Positions 35,531-42,851 of a stretch of 64,000 nt of DNA are shown here, in pieces (position 1 is the first letter of the stretch; every line of letters begins with the position of its first letter). This stretch comes from Bacillus sp. CH30_1T (GTDB taxonomy: Bacteria; Bacillota; Bacilli; Bacillales; Bacillaceae_B), in assembly GCF_008364765.1 (NCBI RefSeq), contig NZ_VTUY01000002.1, positions 312,501 through 376,500 on the forward strand, given 5' to 3'. The translations under genes and the position numbers were made by a program. Below the pieces are notes generated by a model. That model saw only the letters and a list, made by a program, of their open reading frames with translations. It did not search any database and was not told the origin of the DNA.

Positions 35531-36707
35531 ATTTCATGACGTTACGGGTGACCCTATAGTCCAATATCGCCTCGTGGATTCTTCTTAATGCCAAATCGAT
35601 CCGCTCTTTCGGACAGGCAATGTTCATTCTGACAAAGGTGTGCCCGCTCTGACCAAATTTAAAGCCTTCATCAAATTTCACTTTGGCTTTGTTTAAGAAA
35701 AACGTACACAACTCTTCACCTGTCATGCCTAATTCCGTGCAATCCATCCAAATAAGGTGTGTAGCCTGTGGGGTAATGCCTTTCAGCTCTGGAAGGTGTT
35801 GTTCTAGATAATTCAGTACATACTGTTTATTCTCTTCAAGAACCATTAATAGCTCATTAAGCCATGGTTCGCCTTCCTCATAAGCCGCAATCGTCCCTTC
35901 AATCCCAAACACATTCGGTCTCATCAGGCCATAGCCCGTAAGCTTTTCATTATACTTATCTCTCAGGTCTTTATTCGGTATGAGAAGGATGGAGGTTTGA
36001 AGCCCCGCGATATTAAAGGTTTTACTTGGAGCTGCACATAGAATACTGCGCTCTACTAAGCTGTCATCCCCTTTAAACAAAGGAATGTGTTCATATCCTT
36101 TGTATACCAGGTCTCCATGCATTTCATCTGAAATGATCCAGAGGTCATGTCGTTTAGCGATCGAACCAATTTTCATTAATTCTTCTTGCGTCCATACCCG
36201 TCCAACAGGATTATGAGGACTACAGAGAATAAGAAGTTTCGTTCTGGGATGACGTGCCTTTTCTTCTAAGTCGTCAAAATCAATCGAGTATACTCCATCC
36301 TCATAAAGCAACGTATTTTTCATAACCGAGCAACCATGGTTCTCGATCGTACTGTAAAAAGGATAATAAACGGGATCTTGAATGATTACACCGTCTCCAG
36401 GCTCCGTTAACACGGACAACAATACATTGATACCCGGAATAATTCCAGGGCTAAAGCTGATCCACTCTTTCTCTATTTCCATCTGGAAGCGCCTCTTCCA
36501 CCATGAGATGACAGACTCGAAGTATCGATCACTAAATGTCGTATAACCGTATATACCATGCTGAGCCTTGCGATTCATGGCATCGACAATGGCAGGAGAC
36601 ACTTGAAAGTCCATGTCTGCTATGCACATAGGAATTACATCCTCGGCAGGAAACGACCATTTCACAGAGTGAGTGTTTGTTCTCTCGATGCAATCATTCC
36701 AATTCAT
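35529..36707 (-). CDS. patB: MalY/PatB-type PLP aminotransferase (C-S lyase)
   Basis: A 392-aa class I/II aminotransferase-fold enzyme of the MalY/PatB group, which cleaves cystathionine and related C-S bonds. Segments: MNWNDCIERTNTHSVKW start, PMCIADMDFQVSP (about 26-38), CSPHNPVGRVWT, SDEMHGDLVY and the PLP lysine in APSKTFNIAGLQTS (about 229-242). No sulfur genes are adjacent. The symbol reflects similarity to B. subtilis PatB. Confidence 0.85.
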   Translation of the reverse strand: MNWNDCIERTNTHSVKWSFPAEDVIPMCIADMDFQVSPAIVDAMNRKAQHGIYGYTTFSDRYFESVISWWKRRFQMEIEKEWISFSPGIIPGINVLLSVLTEPGDGVIIQDPVYYPFYSTIENHGCSVMKNTLLYEDGVYSIDFDDLEEKARHPRTKLLILCSPHNPVGRVWTQEELMKIGSIAKRHDLWIISDEMHGDLVYKGYEHIPLFKGDDSLVERSILCAAPSKTFNIAGLQTSILLIPNKDLRDKYNEKLTGYGLMRPNVFGIEGTIAAYEEGEPWLNELLMVLEENKQYVLNYLEQHLPELKGITPQATHLIWMDCTELGMTGEELCTFFLNKAKVKFDEGFKFGQSGHTFVRMNIACPKERIDLALRRIHEAILDYRVTRNVMK

Positions 36708-36841
36708 ATCCTATTACCCCTCTCACATATATCTGTCCTTACTTTATACTAGATTTACTTAATGGTGAATACCTAATTTAAAAATAGGAATCCCCCTTAC
36801 CTAATTTAGATGAGTGTCATGTCAGATGCTTAATATATTCA

Positions 36842-37540
36842 CTACTTTTCAACGATTTTCCCTTCTTTTTCTTTTCTATGGATATGCTTCATTCCTTCTC
36901 GCTTACTTAGCGGCGCGAGCTTTTCTGATTCGATGAATCGCTGTACCGCTTCCGGGTCCGTTTTTGAATACTCCCGGAGTGCCCAGCCTATTGCCTTCTG
37001 AATAAAGAATTCCTTTGATTCATTATGCAATAATATGTATCTGAACAGGCGTCCCTGATCTGTTTTTTCTTTATATTTCAATTGATGCAAAATAGAGATC
37101 CGATTCAACCACATATAATCTGAATGAATCCATTTCTCTAAGTATGCGTCATCTTCTTCCGTTTGATAGATTTTCCCTACATGCTTGGGAGCAATATGAT
37201 CAACCGTATCCCACCAGGATTTATCTGTGATTATTTCTTCCAAAAATGGCAGGTGGTCTTTCGTTAAGTGCCTGGATTGTTTGTCCAGAAGGGAAAGAGC
37301 GATATACTGACACTCCCTTTGCGGTTCAGACCAAAGGGAACGAACAATGTTGGGCAATTCTTCAACCTGTGGTTTACCGTGTTCCTTCAGAAAGTCCCTT
37401 AGTAAAGCAGTACGTTCAGGGGTCCTAATGCCAAAGAATTGAAATTGGTTTCTCATATATGCTTCCATTGCTTCTCGATTTTCACTATTTTGATGCTTTT
37501 TTAATAGAGTGACGATTTGACCTGAATACTCATGCCCCAT
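36842..37540 (-). CDS. DNA alkylation repair protein, AlkD-like
   Basis: A 232-aa HEAT-like repeat DNA glycosylase of the AlkC/AlkD family, which removes alkylated bases. Segments: FGIRTPERTALLRDFLKEH, SLWSEPQRECQYIALSLL, ITDKSWWDTVDHIAPKHVG (catalytic region with W and D, about 105-122), and FIQKAIGWALREYSKTDPE. The start ATG 37538-37540 has GGGGAGA 6-7 nt upstream. Its start overlaps the end of the 50-aa cysteine gene, and DinB precedes that, so all three are one translationally coupled unit. Confidence 0.88.
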   Translation of the reverse strand: MGHEYSGQIVTLLKKHQNSENREAMEAYMRNQFQFFGIRTPERTALLRDFLKEHGKPQVEELPNIVRSLWSEPQRECQYIALSLLDKQSRHLTKDHLPFLEEIITDKSWWDTVDHIAPKHVGKIYQTEEDDAYLEKWIHSDYMWLNRISILHQLKYKEKTDQGRLFRYILLHNESKEFFIQKAIGWALREYSKTDPEAVQRFIESEKLAPLSKREGMKHIHRKEKEGKIVEK

Positions 37541-37682
37541 CTTTTTTCTCCCCTTTTTGATTTTGTTCTTCGCATTCAAAACAACTGCTTTTTCCATCCT
37601 CTTTTTGCACACCGTTAAAGAACCCCTCTAAACAATAAAGAGGCTTTTGACAGAGATAACAGTAGTCTACCAGCTCTTTCAT
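37530..37682 (-). CDS. 50-aa zinc-ribbon protein between DinB and AlkD
   Basis: MKELVDYCYLCQKPLYCLEG then FFNGVQKEDGKSSCFECEEQ with a Lys/Glu-rich tail. Cysteine pairs CxxC (8, 11) and CxxC (34, 37), plus Cys17, suggest one zinc site. ATG 37680-37682 overlaps the DinB stop (ATGA), and its stop 37530-37532 lies 11 bp inside the alkD gene. Such tight coupling argues for a real gene. I know no function. Confidence 0.75.
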   Translation of the reverse strand: MKELVDYCYLCQKPLYCLEGFFNGVQKEDGKSSCFECEEQNQKGEKKDGA

Positions 37683-38146
37683 TCTTTTACTGTATCCTTC
37701 TCACGCAAGTAGTATATATAATCCGTGGACATTCCCTTTTCTCCTAATTGCCAAAGCATCGCTGTTATATTTCCACGATGGTACGTTCCGTGATTCACAA
37801 TATGATAGAGAATCTCTTCCGTAGTATTTTGACATGCATCCCCTATAGAAGTTTTATACGAAATAGTATTATCACGATATTTCCAATTAGCCATTTCCGT
37901 GTGTAAGGTTTGAAAATACGTGAGACACTCTGACACTGATGAAAACGTATCGACCTCTACCAATATTTCCTGTTGCTTAAGTCTTGAAAACCATAGAGCA
38001 TCTACCTCATACAGATGATATAATGTCCTTTCTACGGAAGGAAACACACTTTGAAGTCCCTTATGAAAAATTTCTTCTGGTAACGATCGTAAATAAGACA
38101 GTAGCTTGTTCGTTGCCCATATATGATAATCCAGCTTGTTTTCCAT
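37679..38146 (-). CDS. DinB family metal-dependent protein
   Basis: A 155-aa four-helix-bundle protein of the DinB/YfiT superfamily, often thiol-dependent transferases with bacillithiol in Bacillus. Metal-ligand histidines are visible in TLYHLYEVDALWF (His about 43) and HIVNHGTYHRGNITAMLWQLG (about 115-135). First gene of a compact operon with a zinc-ribbon peptide and AlkD. A DNA-damage link is suggested by the partner, not shown. Confidence 0.87.
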   Translation of the reverse strand: MENKLDYHIWATNKLLSYLRSLPEEIFHKGLQSVFPSVERTLYHLYEVDALWFSRLKQQEILVEVDTFSSVSECLTYFQTLHTEMANWKYRDNTISYKTSIGDACQNTTEEILYHIVNHGTYHRGNITAMLWQLGEKGMSTDYIYYLREKDTVKE

Positions 38147-38216
38147 TTAATCCTCTCCTGTCAGCACAAACTCTATTCTTACTTCTTTCTTATGTGGAGA
38201 AATACCTCTTTTAAAC

Positions 38217-38335
38217 AAAGGCTCTCTTCGCAAAGATTGTTGTTTTTTAACATAAGATCTGCTTCGGCTTTGTCCATTAGTGTTTGCTAGAGGGTGAGGG
38301 GAACTGCTCTCTTTACAAGAGGTCAATTACCGTGG
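38217..38335. repeat. Partial copy of the 49245-49757 element
   Basis: aggctctcttcgcaaagattgttg at 38219-38243 matches the terminal inverted repeat of the element at 49245-49757, and ggtgaggggaactgc at about 38294 matches its internal hairpin arm. The middle is shortened and diverged, so this looks like a decayed copy. No gene is visible between 38147 and 38652. Confidence 0.55.
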
Positions 38336-38372
38336 CAGCATTGTTTGATTTAACATGAATTTTTTTACTTCT

Positions 38373-38411
38373 TTGTAGATTAGTTTGTTTTGGGAACAAA
38401 CTAATCTACAA
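38373..38411. repeat. Perfect 17-bp inverted repeat
   Basis: Arms ttgtagattagtttgtt and its exact complement flank a 5-nt loop. No T-run follows directly, and no gene ends here within 200 bp on the plus strand. It may be a terminator relic, a decayed element end or a protein-binding dyad. Confidence 0.7.
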
Positions 38412-38452
38412 TAGGGCCTTTTTGTTTGTCTATCTATACTTTGAGGTACTTA

Positions 38453-38605
38453 GAATGTAGTAGCACAGAGTGGATTGCAGCGGAAGGCACTTGACTCCTG
38501 CGGGAGATAGAGGAAAGGTCGAGACCCCGCAGGGCAAAGCCCGAGGAGGCTTGACTTCCTCCCCGCGGAAAGAAAGTGCCTGGAGCGGAAAGGAACGGTC
38601 CATGT
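38453..38605. repeat. GC-rich nested hairpin repeat, copy 2 (inverted)
   Basis: Reverse-complement copy of 32754-32911 with only scattered differences, including the flanking ggaccgttcc and gagtggatt blocks. The two copies bracket tdh-kbl-patB-alkD-dinB in opposite orientation. Confidence 0.75.
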
Positions 38606-38652
38606 TTTACACTACCTTTACGAATTGAGCCAAACAAAAAAAGAAACAACCC

Positions 38653-39297
38653 TTAGCTCGCCAAAGGATTGTCTCTTTTTGTCACTTGTCTCATAAGGAA
38701 AAAGTGAAGAAGCTTTTTGCTTTGAGGTAATGAAAATCCGACGATGGAACCGAGTCCCAGTGCGATAATGACCGTACCGATCCCGACAGGACCTCCGAGT
38801 AACCAACCAAAGAAGAACACGATAATCTCCATCCCATTCCGTACCCACTGAACTTTCCAGCCCGTTTTTTCAACTACGAGCAGCATCAGGCTGTCACGGG
38901 GTCCTGCCCCCAGGTCAGCAGACACATATAGTCCGATACCGTACCCGATTACCACAATCCCAATAGCAAATACAATCGACTGTGCCAATAGCGATTGAGG
39001 ATCAGGAAGTACGTAATTAAATAAATCTATGAAAATACCAATTAACAACATATTTATAAAAGCGCCGACTTTAGGAAATGACTTCGTTCCAATCCCCGTC
39101 ACGAACAAGATGACAAAGCCCGCAATAATGGACCATGTACCAATCGTCAGTCCGAGCTGCTTGAAGAGCCCATAATGAAACACATCCCAAGGTCCGATTC
39201 CCAGGTCCTTCCCTTTGATCGTCAAGCTTATGCCAAACGCAAGTACAAGGAGGCCTGTAAAGAAGAATGACCAACGTAAAACTAATTCTCTATTCAT
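38653..39297 (-). CDS. YczE/YyaS/YitT family membrane protein
   Basis: A 214-aa membrane protein with about five hydrophobic helices. LVLAFGISLTIKGKDLGIGPWDVFHYGL (about 17-44) and GLYVSADLGAGPRDSLML (about 122-140) are the duplicated D-L-G-(I/A)-G-P motifs of the YczE/YitT family. In B. subtilis YczE affects bacillomycin/surfactin-type synthesis; its molecular role is unknown. Confidence 0.85.
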   Translation of the reverse strand: MNRELVLRWSFFFTGLLVLAFGISLTIKGKDLGIGPWDVFHYGLFKQLGLTIGTWSIIAGFVILFVTGIGTKSFPKVGAFINMLLIGIFIDLFNYVLPDPQSLLAQSIVFAIGIVVIGYGIGLYVSADLGAGPRDSLMLLVVEKTGWKVQWVRNGMEIIVFFFGWLLGGPVGIGTVIIALGLGSIVGFSLPQSKKLLHFFLMRQVTKRDNPLAS

Positions 39298-39421
39298 GAA
39301 AATCCCTTCCTACACCATAGTCATTTCATTTATTACCCGGATAACTGTATCACAGAATAATAAACAAAAAAATTTCACAAAGCCTATGGGGTTGGTGGGG
39401 TTTAATGAAAAAATAGACGGT

Positions 39422-39778
39422 CTACTCTTCAACCAACTCAATGATTTCCCCGTCAGGTCCAAAGAAAAAGACCGCTTTCCAGCCTTTTTCAAGAATAATG
39501 GGGCCCTCAACAGGTACTAACCCTTTCTCCATTAATAGACCAATCTCCGTTTCCAGATCGATGACTGCCAAGGCTAAATGAAGAAATGTCCGCTTCGGGC
39601 CGTTATCCTCCCCAGGCTCTTCGATGAGCTCCAATCGACAATCGTTCTTTTTCATAAACAGGATTTTCTCACTACCCCATTCGAAATACGTTTCCTCTTC
39701 AAACCCAAAATAAAATTGATAGAATTCCTTCGATAACACTAAACTCTTTACATTCATCCCAATATGATGAAGTCTCAT
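39422..39778 (-). CDS. VOC family (glyoxalase-like) protein
   Basis: A 118-aa protein of the vicinal-oxygen-chelate fold. MRLHHIGMNVKSLVLSKEFYQFYFGF and FLHLALAVIDLETEI carry metal-binding His positions, and the C-terminal GPDGEIIELVEE carries the last Glu. Substrate unknown. The start is ATG 39776-39778, 7 nt from AAGGGGA; an ATG two codons upstream abuts that ribosome site. It follows the QueA-like gene by 11 bp and is probably in its operon. Confidence 0.85.
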   Translation of the reverse strand: MRLHHIGMNVKSLVLSKEFYQFYFGFEEETYFEWGSEKILFMKKNDCRLELIEEPGEDNGPKRTFLHLALAVIDLETEIGLLMEKGLVPVEGPIILEKGWKAVFFFGPDGEIIELVEE

Positions 39779-39789
39779 ATCCATTCCCC

Positions 39790-40809
39790 TTACAAAATTA
39801 CATTCATGTCGCCAAATTCATGCCATTTATAGTTTTTTAATAGAGCCGTTTGATAGGCGTTCAATAACTTTTTTTCCGAGATAAAAGCCTTTAAGAGATC
39901 CAGATGGCTCGCTTCCGGTTCATGCAGCCCCGTAATGAGACCATCTACGAGTTGAAGAGGGGTATCCCCTGATATATATAAGTTTGTTACGCCTTCAGAA
40001 GGCTTTAGCTGTCCATTTTGTGTCATGATGGTTTCAAGGGCACGAACGACAGTAGTGCCCACTGCAATGACCCGTTTCCCACTATTCTTTGCCTTGAGGA
40101 TTTTGTCCACTGTCCCTGAACCTACATGGTATTCTTCAGGATGATTTTTTGGTGTCGGCCAGCGGTCATCCCCGTAATAGCTCAAGCCTGCGTGAAGCTG
40201 TATGAACACGATTTCAATTCCTTTCTGCTTCAAGGACTGTATCAACTTCCAAGAAAAGGCCCTTCCGGCAGAAGTCATTTCCACAGACCCGGGGACTGAT
40301 CCATATACAGTCTGGTAACAATCAAGTGGCCAGGGAGAATCAATATATTCATAACGGATAGGCTCTCCGTTTCTGTAAATAAAATCAAAAAGCTCAACAC
40401 CACTCTTGTTAAATTTCAATTGCACCAGTGGTTTTTCACTTCCTTCACCCACCATGTTGGCCCGGACTTCCTCTGAAAAACAAATAGGTTCTCCCGCTTG
40501 ATAGAAGTCTCCTATGATAAGCGCATCCCAGCAGTTATCATCTATTTTTCTGGATAAACGAACTTCGAGATGCCTGTTTCCTTGCTTCCCTTTAAGTGAT
40601 GCAGGAATGGTCCTGCTATTGTTTAAAACAAGTACGTCCCCTTTATATAAAAACTCGGGTAACTGTTTGAATTGGGTATGATCACATTTTCCGGTCTCCC
40701 GGTTCAACATCATTAACTTTACTTCGTCTCTCTCAAATCCTTGTAACTCAATGGGTGTTGATGCGTTTAAATGGGACGGGATATCAAAGGTCTTAGCCAG
40801 TTCATTCAT
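39790..40809 (-). CDS. QueA-like S-adenosylmethionine:tRNA ribosyltransferase-isomerase paralogue
   Basis: About 339 aa, the usual QueA length. QueA adds the cyclopentenediol part of queuosine to tRNA using SAM. Recognisable parts are LVLNNSRTIPASLKG, ERDEVKLMML and VTNLYISGDTPLQLVDGLITGLHEP. However, the usual PTAGLHF segment reads TSAGRAFSW and the following loop is divergent (LHAGLSYYGDD). It is not next to tgt or ruvAB. ATG 40807-40809 overlaps the SDR stop by 8 bp. It is likely a diverged paralogue with uncertain substrate. Confidence 0.75.
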   Translation of the reverse strand: MNELAKTFDIPSHLNASTPIELQGFERDEVKLMMLNRETGKCDHTQFKQLPEFLYKGDVLVLNNSRTIPASLKGKQGNRHLEVRLSRKIDDNCWDALIIGDFYQAGEPICFSEEVRANMVGEGSEKPLVQLKFNKSGVELFDFIYRNGEPIRYEYIDSPWPLDCYQTVYGSVPGSVEMTSAGRAFSWKLIQSLKQKGIEIVFIQLHAGLSYYGDDRWPTPKNHPEEYHVGSGTVDKILKAKNSGKRVIAVGTTVVRALETIMTQNGQLKPSEGVTNLYISGDTPLQLVDGLITGLHEPEASHLDLLKAFISEKKLLNAYQTALLKNYKWHEFGDMNVIL

Positions 40810-41536
40810 TCTCCCCGCCTCGATTCCACTTAAATTCTTGAGCTTCAAATCGATTCCCATTCTCGTTTTCTGAAGCGTCGGAAGCCAGATATAAAAAGAC
40901 GTCAAGGTGATTACAAGGGTCGGCAAGCGGATAATCACATTCCGGGACTGCCTTTTCGTGCATTTCCGTATCCATTTCCCCTGGATCGACCATATTCACC
41001 CGTATCCCTGTATCACTTAGCTCGTCGGCCCACGTTTGAGTTAATCCTTCGACGGCAAATTTTGAAATTCCGTATGCTCCCCACTCAGCAAATCCTGTTT
41101 TACCCGCTTCTGACGTTAAGTTAATGATTGAACCCTTTCCCCGGCTGATCATTCCAGGAAGGACTCTTTTCGTTACTAAAAATGGGTTTAACGTATTGAT
41201 TCTTAGCACATCAAGGAATTCTTCTTCAGGATAATCAGCCAGAAGGCGAGGACCCGGACCAAAAACGGATGCATTGTTAAAAAGAACATCTACTCCACCT
41301 AACACTTCCTCCGTTACAGAAACAAAACGGTCTACATCCCGGGAATGAGAAACATCGGCTTTCAAAGCTACCACTTCTCCCCCTAACTTCTTCAATTCTT
41401 TCTCAACCTCCAGAAGGGGTCCACCCGATCGTGCACAAATCGCAAGCTTCGCCCCTTCCTTGGCACATTGTACGGCAAGTGCCCTTCCCAACCCTTTTGA
41501 GGCACCTGTGATCATGACTACTTTATTTTTCAACAT
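40802..41536 (-). CDS. SDR family oxidoreductase
   Basis: A 244-aa short-chain dehydrogenase. TGASKGLGRALA (about 10-21), NNASVFGPG, catalytic Ser in NLTSEAG and YGISK (Tyr/Lys, about 155-159), then VDPGEMDTEM. It is first in an overlapping set with the QueA-like gene and the VOC gene, which suggests a shared small-molecule pathway. The substrate is unknown. Confidence 0.88.
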   Translation of the reverse strand: MLKNKVVMITGASKGLGRALAVQCAKEGAKLAICARSGGPLLEVEKELKKLGGEVVALKADVSHSRDVDRFVSVTEEVLGGVDVLFNNASVFGPGPRLLADYPEEEFLDVLRINTLNPFLVTKRVLPGMISRGKGSIINLTSEAGKTGFAEWGAYGISKFAVEGLTQTWADELSDTGIRVNMVDPGEMDTEMHEKAVPECDYPLADPCNHLDVFLYLASDASENENGNRFEAQEFKWNRGGENE

Positions 41537-41737
41537 CTTTATTTCCCCTTTCCTAACTCTTGTTACTCACAGTTTATGAAAAATCCCCCTTCGACAAATC
41601 ATCTAAATGGGGTTGGGAGATATAGAAAATTAGAAGTAGCATCTTATCAGTCTTTTGATGTAGTTTTACAAAAACACGAACATTAACACTAGAATTTTTC
41701 TTTATATTCGTGTTATAATTAAATTGAAAATAAATAT

Positions 41738-41853
41738 AGCAGTGACTGGCGAAAATGTGGAATCAACCACAAGGGAGCTGCAAATCTTACAAAACATGAG
41801 CCATTAGCCGTTCGCCTGGGCAGAAGGCAAGGGGATACCCTTGTCTTCTTTTA
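41738..41853 (+). ncRNA. ZTP (pfl) riboswitch with terminator, upstream of folD
   Basis: The aptamer shows the pfl landmarks: gtgactggcg (41742-41751), a gtgg..ccac helix (41757-41770), ggGAGC (about 41773-41778) and the distal ccgttcgcctgggcag (41808-41823). An intrinsic terminator stem gcaaggg/cccttg with T-rich tail overlaps the 3' end (41821-41853). An extended -10 TGtTATAAT lies at 41711-41719. ZTP/ZMP, which accumulates when 10-formyl-THF is short, should relieve termination and raise FolD. Confidence 0.88.
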
Positions 41854-41874
41854 CTATAATCAGGAGGGATTGCA

Positions 41875-42729
41875 GTGGAACCACTAGTATTAGACGGGAA
41901 ACTTGTTGCATCTGAGGTAAAGGAAAGCCTAAAGTCGAGAGTTGCTGTATTAAAGGAGAATGGTATTACCCCATGTCTTGCTACGGTACTTGTTGGAGAT
42001 GACCCATCTTCTGCTACGTATGTGAAAATGAAGGGCAATGCTTGCGCGAAGATCGGGATGGAATCAAGAAGGATTCATCTTCCAAAGGAAACGACAACGA
42101 ATGAACTGTTGGATGTGATCCAGGAGCTTAATCAAGATTCTTCCGTTCATGGAATTCTCTTGCAGCATCCTGTTCCTCATCATATTGATGAACGTGCTGC
42201 CTTTGAAGCAATCTCCATTGAAAAAGACGTTGATGGAGTCACAAGCCTTGGATTCGGTCAAAATTCATTAGGGTTTGGTGAATATCCATCCTGCACACCT
42301 GCTGCAATCATGAGCATCATCGATTACTACGGTGTGTCTCTTGAAGGAAAACATGCTGTCGTTGTAGGAAGAAGCCCGATTCTAGGAAAGCCTGTGTCCA
42401 TGATGCTGTTGAATCGAAACGCAACGGTGACGACATGTCATTCGTATACAGAGAACCTGCCTGACATTCTCTCTACTGCAGATATCGTGGTGGCAGCAGT
42501 CGGTAAAGCTAACTTCATTCAAGGAGACTGGGTAAAAGAAGGTGCTGTTGTTCTTGATGCCGGATATAACAAAGGGAACGTTGGAGATATAGACTATGAA
42601 GCATGCTATGAAAAAGCGAGCGCGATTACTCCAGTTCCTGGCGGAGTTGGCCCCGTCACCATTTCCATGCTGTTAAAACAGACCGTTGATTCTGCTGAGA
42701 AATATGGTTCTGTTCTTGAACATTCATAA
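41875..42729 (+). CDS. folD: Bifunctional methylenetetrahydrofolate dehydrogenase/cyclohydrolase
   Basis: Interconverts 5,10-methylene-, methenyl- and 10-formyl-THF, supplying one-carbon units for purines. 284 aa. The catalytic Lys is in YVKMKGNACAKIGM (about 50-63). Other motifs are LLQHPVPHHID, VVVGRSPILGKPVSMML (NADP site, about 163-179) and PGGVGPVTISMLL. The start is GTG 41875, 7 nt after CAGGAGG. A ZTP riboswitch controls it and a strong terminator follows. B. subtilis folD is elsewhere, in an operon; here it stands alone. Confidence 0.95.
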   Translation: MEPLVLDGKLVASEVKESLKSRVAVLKENGITPCLATVLVGDDPSSATYVKMKGNACAKIGMESRRIHLPKETTTNELLDVIQELNQDSSVHGILLQHPVPHHIDERAAFEAISIEKDVDGVTSLGFGQNSLGFGEYPSCTPAAIMSIIDYYGVSLEGKHAVVVGRSPILGKPVSMMLLNRNATVTTCHSYTENLPDILSTADIVVAAVGKANFIQGDWVKEGAVVLDAGYNKGNVGDIDYEACYEKASAITPVPGGVGPVTISMLLKQTVDSAEKYGSVLEHS

Positions 42730-42740
42730 TAAATATCCTT

Positions 42741-42780
42741 TAAGAGACTGACCCATTATGGGAGCCAGTCTCTTTTTTTC
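42741..42780 (+). terminator. Terminator of folD
   Basis: Stem agagactg / cagtctct with a T7 run. Confidence 0.85.
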
Positions 42781-42851
42781 CTATTTCGGACTTATTATTT
42801 CTTCATTTCAGGAAAGAATGGTAAGGAATAGAAAGATAAAGGAGCGTACAT

